DNA of 44,239 nt from a bacterium (GTDB lineage Bacteria > Patescibacteriota > Minisyncoccia > 2-02-FULL-40-12 > IGHO2-01-FULL-4-A), in assembly GCA_030698885.1 (NCBI GenBank), contig JAUYLN010000025.1, forward strand, positions 1 through 44,239, in the 5' to 3' direction. Every line of letters begins with the position of its first letter. Position 1 is the first letter of the stretch. Of this stretch, positions 7,675 to 16,083 are shown piece after piece. The notes under the pieces are model-generated. The model saw only the letters and a list, made by a program, of their open reading frames with translations, was not told where the DNA came from and searched no databases. A program made the position numbers and the translations under genes.

Positions 7675-9027
7675 CTAGCGCTTAATGAGATTTTCTTCAA
7701 CTGTTGACTTATCTGACCACAATATTTTTTTACCCCCCGCCACAGCCATGGTGGTTTCTGAACCCTTGCCGGTTATTATAACTGTGTCTCCTTCCCGGGC
7801 GTCTGCCAGGGATTTTTTGATGGCTTCTTTGCGGTCCAAAATAGTTTGTAGTGAATAGTGAGTAGTTTGTAGTCCCGACGATTCTGTCGGGACCCCGACC
7901 CAATGGCTTCGGGGTTTGGGAAATCCCGAAGCAATTTGTTTTAAGATTTCTTCAGGATTTTCCTCATAAGGGTCTTCATTTGTCAGAATTATTTCATCGC
8001 AATATTCAGAAGCTATCCGTCCGAACTCATGCCTTTTCCATTTATCCCTGCCTCCCCCGGCGGCGCCAAGGACACAAATTAGCTTAGGGTTATTAACTGT
8101 TTGTGATTTGTGATTTGCCTGCCTGTCGAAGCCTTGGCGTAGGTAGGTGATTTGTGATTTTAAAGTTTGATACACTTGTATCAGACTTTCTGGTGTATGC
8201 GCATAATCTATCACAACATTGAACGACTGGCCCTTGTTTATAAATTCCATTCTACCGGGAATCCTATCAATGTTTTGGAGCGTCCCCTTTGCCTTATCAA
8301 CATCCAAGCCGTATGCTCTTGCTGCCGATAGAGCCGCCAAGGCATTATAAACATTAAAATCACCGGCAAGTTTTAAATTAAGGTTGATATTTTTCTGATT
8401 TATATCGCCATCACTCATGCCAAAGGTTATTTTTTCTTGAGATGAAATGTTAATAAATTTTTCAAAATATTTATCATCTATATTTATGATATGAATGTTT
8501 TTTGTTGCCGTGAATAATCTTTGCTTAGCTTTAGTATAGTTTTCAAATGAGCCGTGGCTTTCTATGTGTTCGGGGTGCAGGCCGGTGAACACGGCGCAGT
8601 CTATTTTTATACCGGCAAGCCTTTGCTGGGCGATGCCTTCTGATGTCGCTTCCAAAATAACAAATTTTGCTCCTGCCAGCTTTGCTTCATGCATGAACTT
8701 ATGAAGTTTCATCCGGCCGGGCATAGTCATCTTGAGGGTATTCGGCCATTCTTTGTTAATTATTTTATATCCAAGTGAGCCTATGGCGGCGACGGGCACA
8801 CCCTGTTCCTCAAAAACCTTGCTTAACATGTATACCGTAGTTGATTTGCCCTTAGTGCCGGTTACGGCGATTACTTTCATTGAGCGGGATGGAAGTCCGT
8901 AGAGAATGGCTCCGAGCATAGAGATAGACCAGTGATAAATCGGTTGAGCTAATTTAAAAACAGACCGAGGAATTATTCTTCGGCCCCTATCCAATAATTG
9001 ATTAAGTAAGTTGTTTTCCTTAAACAT
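7675..9027 (-). CDS. murE: Mur ligase, MurE type (UDP-MurNAc-tripeptide synthetase-like)
   Basis: 450 residues. ATP-binding P-loop GTKGKST is at 57-63, LEATSEGI and GLHPEHIESHG form the central domain, and GDFNVYNALAALSAA and RIPGRMEFI lead into the C-terminal ligase domain with DYAHTPESL. The DNPR motif that recognises meso-diaminopimelate in classical MurE is replaced by EDPY in LTNEDPYEENP (about 345-355), so the third amino acid added may differ. The short N-terminal substrate domain is characteristic of reduced Mur ligases. Two stretches, about 289-312 and 364-394, look like translated repeat DNA and not conserved ligase sequence. Start ATG at 9027 has GAGGAA upstream. It works with murC at 34720 in the cytoplasm. 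Confidence 0.85.
   Translation of the reverse strand: MFKENNLLNQLLDRGRRIIPRSVFKLAQPIYHWSISMLGAILYGLPSRSMKVIAVTGTKGKSTTVYMLSKVFEEQGVPVAAIGSLGYKIINKEWPNTLKMTMPGRMKLHKFMHEAKLAGAKFVILEATSEGIAQQRLAGIKIDCAVFTGLHPEHIESHGSFENYTKAKQRLFTATKNIHIINIDDKYFEKFINISSQEKITFGMSDGDINQKNINLNLKLAGDFNVYNALAALSAARAYGLDVDKAKGTLQNIDRIPGRMEFINKGQSFNVVIDYAHTPESLIQVYQTLKSQITYLRQGFDRQANHKSQTVNNPKLICVLGAAGGGRDKWKRHEFGRIASEYCDEIILTNEDPYEENPEEILKQIASGFPKPRSHWVGVPTESSGLQTTHYSLQTILDRKEAIKKSLADAREGDTVIITGKGSETTMAVAGGKKILWSDKSTVEENLIKR
7845..7935. repeat. Palindromic repeat cluster inside the Mur ligase gene
   Basis: GTCCCGAC-N6-GTCGGGAC (7872-7893) is followed by GCTTCGGG (7906-7913) and its mirror CCCGAAGC (7925-7932). TAGTTTGTAGT is repeated at the upstream edge. 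The whole stretch is translated in frame near residues 364-394. Confidence 0.6.
8104..8160. repeat. Palindrome between 13-bp direct repeats inside the Mur ligase gene
   Basis: TGATTTGTGATTT occurs at 8104-8116 and again at 8148-8160. Between them lies a 31-bp imperfect palindrome (CCTGCCT... AGGTAGG). A related palindrome is at 18860-18892. It is translated in frame. Confidence 0.65.
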
Positions 9028-9109
9028 TTTTTATATTTCCTCACACAGCCTCTCTGCACCAGACGTGTAGAGCCCGTAATTAATTTAATTTTGTGCTCGA
9101 TATTTGTCT

Positions 9110-11260
9110 TTATGGTCGACCGAGCTGGTAGAGCCGCTGGATTTCGTCGGCAGACAACGCGCGGTTGTAGATGCGGACTTCATCGATTTGGCCGTCAGCA
9201 AAAGTCCCAAAGAAGGGTTTGTCATGTCCTATATGCAGAGGATAATCCGCGTCCGGCCGTGCAGCGCCGCTTGGCGTGGATACTTCCGTGACGGTCTGTG
9301 ATGTGCCGTTGATATAAAGCAGAGGGTCATTTGAGGTTGAGTCGGAATTATAGATAATAGTCACATGCAGCCAATTATTTAAGGTAATTGAATTTAATGG
9401 CGACCTCCACTTCCCAATTACGGTTGCCCAGGGTTTTACAAAAAATAAAGCTTTGTCGGCATCGGTTACATAAGAATCAAAACCCAGGTCTGAATCTCCT
9501 GGTTGTTCTATTTTGGTAAGAAATGAAAAGAAACCAGTTTGAGTCAAGCTCCGAATATTTATCCAGCCAGAAATAGTTCCGCCTCCGGCAAAAACATCGT
9601 CAATACTCGTGTTCGAGCCGGCATCTACATAATCATCCGTTCCATCAAAATCCAGCGCCCCGCCAATTTTGCCGTCCACCCAGTCGCTCCTCTTGTCCAT
9701 TGCGGTTAGCGTGCCATGATTACGATTGCCCGACATATCGTAGGCCGTCAGACCGCCTTTGCCGACATCAAAATTCCAGTAGCCAACGAGGCCGTTAGAA
9801 ATAGGTATAGTGGATATTTTGGGTCCAGTCAGATCATATAGTCTTTTTATCTCATCCGCTGAAAGTGCGCGGTTGTAGATGCGGATTTCATCGATTTGGC
9901 CATTCCATTCAGCATTTGTAAAACCCGTGCAGTCAATACCGTATTGGCCAATACAAACAGCCGCGGTGCCGGAAAAATTACCCGTGAAATTCTTATCCGT
10001 TTCGTTTTCCATTATGCCATCGACAAATATGGCGGTCTTATCGTTCGTGTTATCAACCCGCAATGTCAAAAGATGCCAGACTCCGTCATTTATGAGTGAG
10101 GTACCGGAGAAATTCACAGAATTTGAACCCGAATCTCGCACAAAAGCATGCATCGTATCATTGGTCTGGTTACAACCAAACCACCAAGTCGGTGTACCGA
10201 CTCGATAGCCGACAGCTACTTTGTTGTCTGTATTGGTCCCACAATCATAGCCAGCCGATGTCTTGACCCAAGCCGAGACAGTGAAACTCGTACCGGCAGC
10301 AAAATCATAAGTGGTATCTTCGGGAACTAAAACCAGATCATCACTTCCATCAAAATCCAGCGCCCCGCCAACCTTGCCATCTACCCAGTCGGTGTTCTTG
10401 TCCATATTGGTGAGCGTCCCGTGGTTGCCGGAGCTCGACATATCGTAGGCAGTCAGGCCGCCCTTGCCCACGTCAAAATTCCAGTAGCCGATGAGGCCGT
10501 CAGAAAGCGGTGGTTTGGCGATCTTCGGTCCCGTGAGCTGGTAGAGACGCTGGATTTCATCAGCCGACAGCGCGCGGTTGTAGACGCGGACTTCGTCGAT
10601 TTGGCCGTCAACGTAACAACAATTAGACGGACGCGAATGCCGCCCAATAGTGGCGTTATTCAGTGTTATTGTCCCGCTGATTGCCAAAGGCGTTCCCTCG
10701 GCTTCACCATCGACATATAGACGGAGTAGTCCTCCCGATCCAATAGCGACGAGATGATGCCACTCATTATCAGCAATATTGGTTGTCCCGTTGATAGTAC
10801 GGAGATTGTTATCATCGCTCCGCCAACCCGCGCCACCCACACCGGAAAAATTGGAAACTGAGGCAAAGGGAGTATTGTTACTCGAGTTGCCTTCTGTATA
10901 GAAATGCTGTGTACCTGCGTTGAATTCTGTCTTTACCCAAACCGAAAACGTATAGTCCGCATCTTCCGCCAGGCTAGTATCAGTCACGACGACAAAGTCA
11001 TCCGTCCCGTCAAAATCCAAAGCCCCGCCCACTTTTCCATCCACCCAGTCGGTGTTTTTGTCCATAGTGGTCAAGATACCATGGTTACCGGATCCTGACA
11101 TATCGTAAGCCGTCAGGCCGCCCTTGCCCGTGTCAAAATTCCAGAAGCCGATGAGACCGAGATTGTTTTGGGGCTTCGTAATCACACCAGCGCTAGCGGC
11201 AGTCGCAGTCAAGAAAAGTCCGGCGAGGATGAGTGAGGTTGTGAGAAAAAACTTACTCAT
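9110..11260 (-). CDS. Exported protein with three LamG/concanavalin-like domains
   Basis: 716 residues. A signal peptide (about 1-25, ending ASA|G) precedes three tandem laminin-G-like domains of about 225 residues. Each opens with GLIGFWNFD, GLIGYWNFD or GLVGYWNFD, then GKGGLTAYDMS, a DWVDGK-GGALDFDG block, and closes with GQIDE-R-YNRALSADEI-RLY. The block edges are almost identical between copies, which points to recent duplication within the gene. LamG domains bind glycans or mediate adhesion; no enzyme domain or cell-wall anchor is present, so a secreted or surface-associated binding role is inferred. The ATG at 11260 directly abuts the AT-rich repeat element and has no ribosome site. The 82 bases downstream to the Mur ligase hold nothing recognisable. 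Confidence 0.9.
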   Translation of the reverse strand: MSKFFLTTSLILAGLFLTATAASAGVITKPQNNLGLIGFWNFDTGKGGLTAYDMSGSGNHGILTTMDKNTDWVDGKVGGALDFDGTDDFVVVTDTSLAEDADYTFSVWVKTEFNAGTQHFYTEGNSSNNTPFASVSNFSGVGGAGWRSDDNNLRTINGTTNIADNEWHHLVAIGSGGLLRLYVDGEAEGTPLAISGTITLNNATIGRHSRPSNCCYVDGQIDEVRVYNRALSADEIQRLYQLTGPKIAKPPLSDGLIGYWNFDVGKGGLTAYDMSSSGNHGTLTNMDKNTDWVDGKVGGALDFDGSDDLVLVPEDTTYDFAAGTSFTVSAWVKTSAGYDCGTNTDNKVAVGYRVGTPTWWFGCNQTNDTMHAFVRDSGSNSVNFSGTSLINDGVWHLLTLRVDNTNDKTAIFVDGIMENETDKNFTGNFSGTAAVCIGQYGIDCTGFTNAEWNGQIDEIRIYNRALSADEIKRLYDLTGPKISTIPISNGLVGYWNFDVGKGGLTAYDMSGNRNHGTLTAMDKRSDWVDGKIGGALDFDGTDDYVDAGSNTSIDDVFAGGGTISGWINIRSLTQTGFFSFLTKIEQPGDSDLGFDSYVTDADKALFFVKPWATVIGKWRSPLNSITLNNWLHVTIIYNSDSTSNDPLLYINGTSQTVTEVSTPSGAARPDADYPLHIGHDKPFFGTFADGQIDEVRIYNRALSADEIQRLYQLGRP

Positions 11261-11390
11261 AAATTTCTAATTGCTCTAATTGACCTAATTACTCTAAACA
11301 ATATCCAAGCTCCAAATCCTAAACTTAAACCCGGGGATTGGACATTGGGAATTATTTAGGTCAATTAGAAATTAGGTGAATTAGGTTAAT
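11261..11390. repeat. AT-rich dispersed palindromic element, copy 2
   Basis: It fills the whole gap between the LamG gene start and the PsbP-like gene stop. TTGACCTAATTACTCTAAACAAT on one side mirrors ATTTAGGTCAATTAG on the other. Confidence 0.7.
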
Positions 11391-11988
11391 TGAATACCCA
11401 GCTCTTCAATATTTCTACCATGGCATTGTCAAATTCTGTGTAGGTGGTTATTTGGTATAGATGACTTTGGTGCACCCACCAAATTTCACGAGTCTTGCCT
11501 AAGGACTCGCTGTCGGATAAAAATACCAGCCCAATGGCTTTATCTATGGCTATTTGAATCGGCTCTTCTATGGAAAGGTCAGGGATATCCTGTTTTAGGC
11601 GTTCGGGTGTAATTACAGTATCAGCTTCATCAAAGGGTGTTATATAAAGCTGAAAACCTACATTATTATTTTGCAAAATAATAACCTTGCCCGCATCTTC
11701 ATCATAAGAGCCGACATTAAAACTATCAGGATAATCAAAAGAAAAACCCAATTCCGGATCTGAATAGGTCTTTACACGGCCCGATTCAATTGCCTCTAAT
11801 TGTTTATCGCCCTCTTCTTTTCTGATTTCATCAGCCCCAGCAATAAGTCCTGCCGGCTTATTAAATGCAGATTTAATATCTGCATTTTGATTAAACAAAT
11901 TAAAATCCTGTTTTTTATTTAACCAAAAAACGAGGCCTCCTATGGCAGTCAAGGCTAATACAAATGTTAATAGAAAACGCTTTCCCAT
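11386..11988 (-). CDS. Exported PsbP-like single-domain protein
   Basis: 200 residues. An N-terminal membrane anchor or uncleaved signal (about 4-23) is followed by a linker, then a domain starting with YSDPELGFSFDYPDSF. That opening is typical of the PsbP-like fold common in exported proteins of this group, and it matches the two domains of the 40095 gene. There is no lipobox Cys. Function is unknown; an extracytoplasmic structural or binding role is inferred. The ATG is preceded by an extended -10 (TGC-TATAAT) exactly 6 bases away, the best example of the leaderless pattern in the window. Confidence 0.7.
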   Translation of the reverse strand: MGKRFLLTFVLALTAIGGLVFWLNKKQDFNLFNQNADIKSAFNKPAGLIAGADEIRKEEGDKQLEAIESGRVKTYSDPELGFSFDYPDSFNVGSYDEDAGKVIILQNNNVGFQLYITPFDEADTVITPERLKQDIPDLSIEEPIQIAIDKAIGLVFLSDSESLGKTREIWWVHQSHLYQITTYTEFDNAMVEILKSWVFN

Positions 11989-11994
11989 AGTTAA

Positions 11995-12003
11995 ATTATA
12001 GCA
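11995..12003 (-). promoter_or_regulatory. Extended -10 promoter of the PsbP-like gene
   Basis: On the minus strand TGC-TATAAT is followed by TTAACT and then ATG. The perfect extended -10 compensates for the missing -35. Confidence 0.65.
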
Positions 12004-12008
12004 TAAAA

Positions 12009-12920
12009 TCAGACTCGGATTTTACGAATTATGCCGTATGCTTTGTACCATATTTTGCTTACAGCCATATCAAAAGCCCCCGGATACTCAATTGTTTTTC
12101 CTCCCCAGCCTAACTTAAATCGGGTAACCCCAGGCCACTTTGAAGCATCTATCCCCCACATATCATAATTTTTTAAACCTTTTGACCGGAGAAACTTAAT
12201 TATATGCCAATGAAGCATATGGGAAGACATCGTGGCCCGCATCTTATGGTCTGAGGCACCATGCAAATAATAACCGGTATCGCCGTAAACCAAAATCATT
12301 GCACCGGCCGAAGGTTTGCCGGAGTACTCAGCAATGAACAGGTGTACGGATAATTTTACGCCGTTAAGCTCAAGCAGTTTTTTATAATAATTTTCCGGGT
12401 GAGGGTGGAACTTGTCGCGTCTAGCAGTCTTTTTAAGAAGGATTAAAAATGGTTCTATATCCCCCTTCTCCTCTACTACTATGCCGTATCTCTCAGCGAC
12501 CTTTATATTATATCTGGTTTTATGATGCATCCGACCGAGTAATTCATTGTCGTCATTTTCTATTTCTATAATAACTGTTTTTTTAGGTTGGATTTCTTTA
12601 TCAGATTTTTTAAAACCCGACTCTGCCAAAAGCTGGGCGACATTATCTTGTGCCGGTTCGGCCTTAATAAAGATTGAATTATTCTGTTTGCCCAAGTCCT
12701 TTATATAGGAAACAAAATTGGCAATAGGATTTTTTATCCCGCCTGTCATTGAATTTAAATTCATTTCCGGGCCACGAGGAATATAAAGATAGTTTTTACC
12801 AAACGGCAGGTCATATTTTAAAATAGAAGTTTTTATGCCGTCTTTATTATATTCAAAAACATCACGCCCGAGTGAGCGTTGAAATTCCAGCCATTCTTTG
12901 GATTGAAGGAAAGAAAGCAA
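12009..12920 (-). CDS. FemAB-family peptidoglycan interpeptide-bridge aminoacyltransferase
   Basis: 303 residues with the double GNAT-like fold of Fem proteins. Recognisable parts are QSKEWLEFQRSLG at the N-terminus, LGRMHHKTRYNIKVAERYGI (about 129-148), the second acyltransferase half with AGAMILVYGDTGYYLHGASD, and the C-terminal YDMWGID-SKWPGVTRFKLGWGG. Fem enzymes add amino acids from aminoacyl-tRNA to the peptidoglycan precursor at the inner membrane face. In this window they fit with the MurC and MurE-like ligases. The start is TTG at 12920, directly after the AT-rich element and without a ribosome site. The 3' end is 20 bases from the next gene's start on the same strand. Confidence 0.88.
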   Translation of the reverse strand: MLSFLQSKEWLEFQRSLGRDVFEYNKDGIKTSILKYDLPFGKNYLYIPRGPEMNLNSMTGGIKNPIANFVSYIKDLGKQNNSIFIKAEPAQDNVAQLLAESGFKKSDKEIQPKKTVIIEIENDDNELLGRMHHKTRYNIKVAERYGIVVEEKGDIEPFLILLKKTARRDKFHPHPENYYKKLLELNGVKLSVHLFIAEYSGKPSAGAMILVYGDTGYYLHGASDHKMRATMSSHMLHWHIIKFLRSKGLKNYDMWGIDASKWPGVTRFKLGWGGKTIEYPGAFDMAVSKIWYKAYGIIRKIRV

Positions 12921-13064
12921 AACAATTAACCTAATTACTAATTATTCTAATTGACCTAAATAATTCCCAATGTCCAATTCCCAATTTTAAATTTAGGGCT
13001 TGGAGATTGAATATTGTTTAGACCTGCCTGCCGGCAGGCAGAAATTAGAAATTAGAAATTAGAA
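12921..13064. repeat. AT-rich dispersed element, copy 3, with a GC palindrome inserted
   Basis: It has the same arms as the other copies, ending in three tandem AAATTAG units against the ruvA stop. The GC palindrome at 13023-13041 interrupts the right arm where TTTAGGTCAATTAG is expected. Confidence 0.65.
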
Positions 13065-13066
13065 AT

Positions 13067-13657
13067 TTACTTTTTAGTGCCTAGTAGCTTCAGGGCTTCT
13101 GTTATTTTGTCTTCGGTTTTTGTTATTTTCTTATCCATGTTCTTAAGAGCTTCCCGGGCCTGATATTTTGAATAGCCTAGAGATTCAAGGGCGTCCATTG
13201 CTTCCCCTTCCGAGCTTAAATCTCCCGCAGTTTTTCCACCAAGGTCTGCAGTCATGATTTTGTTTTTTAGTTCAAGTATCAATCGTTGGGCGGTTTTTGT
13301 GCCAACACCGGAAACTTTGCTTAGATACTTGTCGTCTTTGGAAACGATGCTTAGCTGGAGGTCTTGTAGGTTTGCCGATGATAAAATTCCTTGAGCTGTT
13401 TTAGGGCCGATGCCGGATACCGTGGTCATTAGCTCAAAAAAGTTTAGCTCCTCCGGACTATCAAAGCCGAAAAGCTCGGTGGAGCCATCCCGCGGATTCA
13501 TCGTGAAGTGAGTATATAGCTTGACTTCTTGGCCTATTTCTGATAAACTATTTCTTATTTTTTCCGGAATGACTACCCTATATCCAACGCCATTAACGTT
13601 AACTATAACGTATTTATCTGCTATTGCCTGAATTGTGCCTGAGATATAGCCTATCAT
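13067..13657 (-). CDS. ruvA: Holliday junction branch migration protein RuvA
   Basis: 196 residues, usual length. The OB-fold N-terminus begins MIGYISGTI and includes NGVGYRV. Two helix-hairpin-helix motifs follow (VSGIGPKTAQGIL and VSGVGTKTAQRLILEL), and the C-terminal domain (EAMDALESLGYSKYQAREAL) is the RuvB-contacting three-helix bundle. RuvA binds four-way junctions and directs the RuvB motor. ruvB is not in the window. The gene is divergent from uvrB with only 40 bases between the starts, so the two repair genes must share a compact promoter region. Confidence 0.97.
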   Translation of the reverse strand: MIGYISGTIQAIADKYVIVNVNGVGYRVVIPEKIRNSLSEIGQEVKLYTHFTMNPRDGSTELFGFDSPEELNFFELMTTVSGIGPKTAQGILSSANLQDLQLSIVSKDDKYLSKVSGVGTKTAQRLILELKNKIMTADLGGKTAGDLSSEGEAMDALESLGYSKYQAREALKNMDKKITKTEDKITEALKLLGTKK

Positions 13658-13697
13658 GCTTTAATCCTAGCGCAGCGAAGCTGCTTTTTCAACTAAA

Positions 13698-15701
13698 ATG
13701 TTTAAATTAGTCTCAAAATTCAAGCCGAGCATTGACCAGGGAAATGCCATTAAGAAGCTCACCGAAGGGCTTGTGTCCGGTAAAAAGCACCAGACGCTTT
13801 TGGGCGTGACCGGTTCGGGCAAGACTTTCACCATGGCCAATGTTATCGCCAATATCAAAAAGCCGACCCTAATTATATCTCATAACAAAACTTTGGCTGC
13901 CCAACTTTATCAGGAGTTTAAGGAATTCTTTCCTAATAATGCCGTTCACTATTTTGTAAGTTATTATGATTATTATCAGCCCGAAGCTTATATCCCTCAT
14001 TCTGATACATATATAGAGAAGGATTCTAAGATAAATGATGAGATAGACCGTTTGCGCCATAGTGCGACCCAGGCACTTTTAACACGCAATGATGTTATAA
14101 TCGTGGCCTCTGTTTCTTGTATTTACAACCTGGGTTCGCCGGAGGATTACAGCAATTTAAGTCTTGAATTATTTGAGGGGCAGAACATAAAGCCTTCCGG
14201 GGTAGTGGGTCATTTGGTCAGGCTCCAGTATGGTCAGGAGCTTGAGTTGAAACGCGGAACATTTCGCAAATCAACCGATGAGGTGGAGATAGTTTCGGCT
14301 ACCGGCGATAAAATAACAAAAGTAAAATTTAAGGGCAATAAGATAATAAATATTTCTGTTGCTGATAATATTGAGCTGGATGAGATATTTTTCCAGGACC
14401 CTAAATTTGAAAAAATAGTGGAGACTAAAATATTTCCGGCAAAATACTGGATAGCTACGAATGACAAGATAGACCTGTCAGTTCAAAATATTAGAGCTGA
14501 ACTCCAGAAACACACCAAAAAATTAGATAAGGCCGGGCTTTATTTGCAGGCCGAAAGATTAAAATCCAGAACTGAATATGACATAGACATGATAAAGACC
14601 GCCGGCTACTGTCATGGCATAGAAAATTATTCAAGGCATATTGATTTTAGAAAACCCGGAGAACCTCCCTATACACTTTTAGATTTTTTCAGGACCAAAG
14701 GAGATTTCCTTACAATAATTGACGAGTCTCATATTTCTATTCCTCAAATCCGAGGCATGCATGCCGGAGATGAGTCGCGGAAGACAACACTGGTTGAACA
14801 TGGCTTTAGGCTTCCTTCGGCGCTGGACAATAGGCCTCTTCGCTTTGATGAGTTTGATAAGAGGATAGGCAAAAGAATTTATGTTTCGGCTACCCCTAGG
14901 CCTCATGAGCTCAAAAAGTCCGGTCAAAAAAATATTGTTGAGCAGGTGGTCCGGCCAACCGGTCTGCTTGACCCGACTATTCAGATAGAACCGACCAAAG
15001 ACCAGGTACCTCATTTACTGTCGGAAATTAAAAAAAGAATATCAAAAGGCCACCGGGTGCTGGTTACCACGTTGACTAAAAGAATGGCCGAAGATTTGTC
15101 AGAACATTTGGCCGACAACGGCATAAAAGTGAATTATATACACTCTGAAATTAAAACCTTGGACCGTTTGGAGATAATAAGAGATTTACGCCTTGGCCGT
15201 TATGATGTGATAGTCGGCGTTAATCTTCTGAGGGAGGGTCTGGACCTTCCGGAAGTTTCACTTATTGCCATATTGGATGCCGATAAAGAAGGTTTTCTAA
15301 GAAATGCTACAACGCTCATTCAGACCATGGGCCGTGCTGCCCGCCACCAGGAAGGCCATATTATAATGTATGCCGATAAGATTACCCGGTCCATGGACAA
15401 TGCTATAAAAGAAACTCAAAGAAGGAGAAAAATTCAGGAAGATTATAATAAAAAATTCGGCATTGTTCCGACATCAATTCAGAAAGAAATAAGCAAGAGT
15501 CATTTTGCTTCAGCTAAAAAAGCCAAGATAAGCCGTTGGACCAGCTATGACCCGGTAGATATTGATAAACCGGAGAGGATGACTCCCCGTCAGCGTCTTG
15601 AATTTCTTGAGCAGGACATGCAAAGAGCCGTCAAAAAGCTCCAATTTGAACGCGCCATGGTCATAAGAGAAGAGGTGCTGAAATTAAGAAAAGAAGTCTA
15701 A
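13698..15701 (+). CDS. uvrB: Excinuclease ABC subunit B
   Basis: 667 residues, standard length. Walker A GVTGSGKT is at 36-43, the beta-hairpin that clamps DNA is at YYDYYQPEAYIP (89-100), the Walker B DESH is near residue 340, and helicase motifs V and VI lie in VGVNLLREGLDLPEVSL and QTMGRAARH. The C-terminal UVR motif (about 635-665) that contacts UvrC is intact. UvrB verifies damage handed over by UvrA and loads UvrC in nucleotide excision repair. No uvrA or uvrC is in the window. Start ATG at 13698; no ribosome site is obvious, like several neighbours. A repeat-derived hairpin follows the stop. Confidence 0.98.
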   Translation: MFKLVSKFKPSIDQGNAIKKLTEGLVSGKKHQTLLGVTGSGKTFTMANVIANIKKPTLIISHNKTLAAQLYQEFKEFFPNNAVHYFVSYYDYYQPEAYIPHSDTYIEKDSKINDEIDRLRHSATQALLTRNDVIIVASVSCIYNLGSPEDYSNLSLELFEGQNIKPSGVVGHLVRLQYGQELELKRGTFRKSTDEVEIVSATGDKITKVKFKGNKIINISVADNIELDEIFFQDPKFEKIVETKIFPAKYWIATNDKIDLSVQNIRAELQKHTKKLDKAGLYLQAERLKSRTEYDIDMIKTAGYCHGIENYSRHIDFRKPGEPPYTLLDFFRTKGDFLTIIDESHISIPQIRGMHAGDESRKTTLVEHGFRLPSALDNRPLRFDEFDKRIGKRIYVSATPRPHELKKSGQKNIVEQVVRPTGLLDPTIQIEPTKDQVPHLLSEIKKRISKGHRVLVTTLTKRMAEDLSEHLADNGIKVNYIHSEIKTLDRLEIIRDLRLGRYDVIVGVNLLREGLDLPEVSLIAILDADKEGFLRNATTLIQTMGRAARHQEGHIIMYADKITRSMDNAIKETQRRRKIQEDYNKKFGIVPTSIQKEISKSHFASAKKAKISRWTSYDPVDIDKPERMTPRQRLEFLEQDMQRAVKKLQFERAMVIREEVLKLRKEV

Positions 15702-15713
15702 TAAGCAATTTAA

Positions 15714-15733
15714 CCCCGACGCCTTGGCCGGGG
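15714..15733. repeat. CCCC-GGGG palindromic repeat after uvrB
   Basis: CCCCGACGCCTTGGCCGGGG is a 20-base imperfect palindrome. A copy with three differences is translated inside cysS at 26678-26697. Confidence 0.6.
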
Positions 15734-15766
15734 CTCTGACTTCTACTAAACGTAGAACCTCGGAGC
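15734..15766. repeat. Hairpin TTCTAC-taaac-GTAGAA downstream of uvrB
   Basis: The inner stem TTCTAC/GTAGAA is extended outward by GCTC...GAGC with mismatches. With the preceding palindrome it may terminate uvrB transcription, although the following AAATAAATAAAAAG is A-rich and not T-rich on the plus strand. Confidence 0.45.
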
Positions 15767-15767
15767 A

Positions 15768-15798
15768 AATAAATAAAAAGACGGTTATTGACCGCCTT
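15768..15798 (-). terminator. Terminator with the stop codon in its loop (15785 gene)
   Basis: On the minus strand GGCGGT-caata-ACCGTC is followed by TTTTTATTTATTT. The TAA stop of the upstream gene sits at the loop and right-arm junction. Confidence 0.7.
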
Positions 15799-16078
15799 TG
15801 ATTATTTCTAGGTTAACAGTGTCTTCTATGGCATTAACTATGTCACCATAGATTGTTCCGGTAAGCTTTTTCTTTAATTCCGACAGTGAGTCAGCGAATT
15901 CATATCTGCAACGAGGGTTGCATTTCAGTCTTATTTTTTTCTGTTTAATCCAGATCGTGAGTTTCGTTTTAGCCCATAGAGCATCGACTGATTCAACTTT
16001 TGCGACGTCCAGCCTTCCTTCTAGGTGGCTTCGGTGTGAAATACCGACATAGTGTCTAGGGTCTTTTCTCAGTGGCAT
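15785..16078 (-). CDS. Hypothetical 97-residue basic protein
   Basis: Not recognised. The protein is rich in Lys and Arg, with LTIWIKQKKIRLKCNPRCRYEFADSLSELKKKL in the middle holding two Cys. No signal peptide or membrane segment is present. It lies 5 bases after the stop of the 16084 gene on the same strand, so the two are probably co-transcribed and translationally coupled. Its own terminator overlaps the stop. The ATG at 16078 has no strong ribosome site. Confidence 0.6.
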   Translation of the reverse strand: MPLRKDPRHYVGISHRSHLEGRLDVAKVESVDALWAKTKLTIWIKQKKIRLKCNPRCRYEFADSLSELKKKLTGTIYGDIVNAIEDTVNLEIIKGGQ

Positions 16079-16083
16079 GGCAT

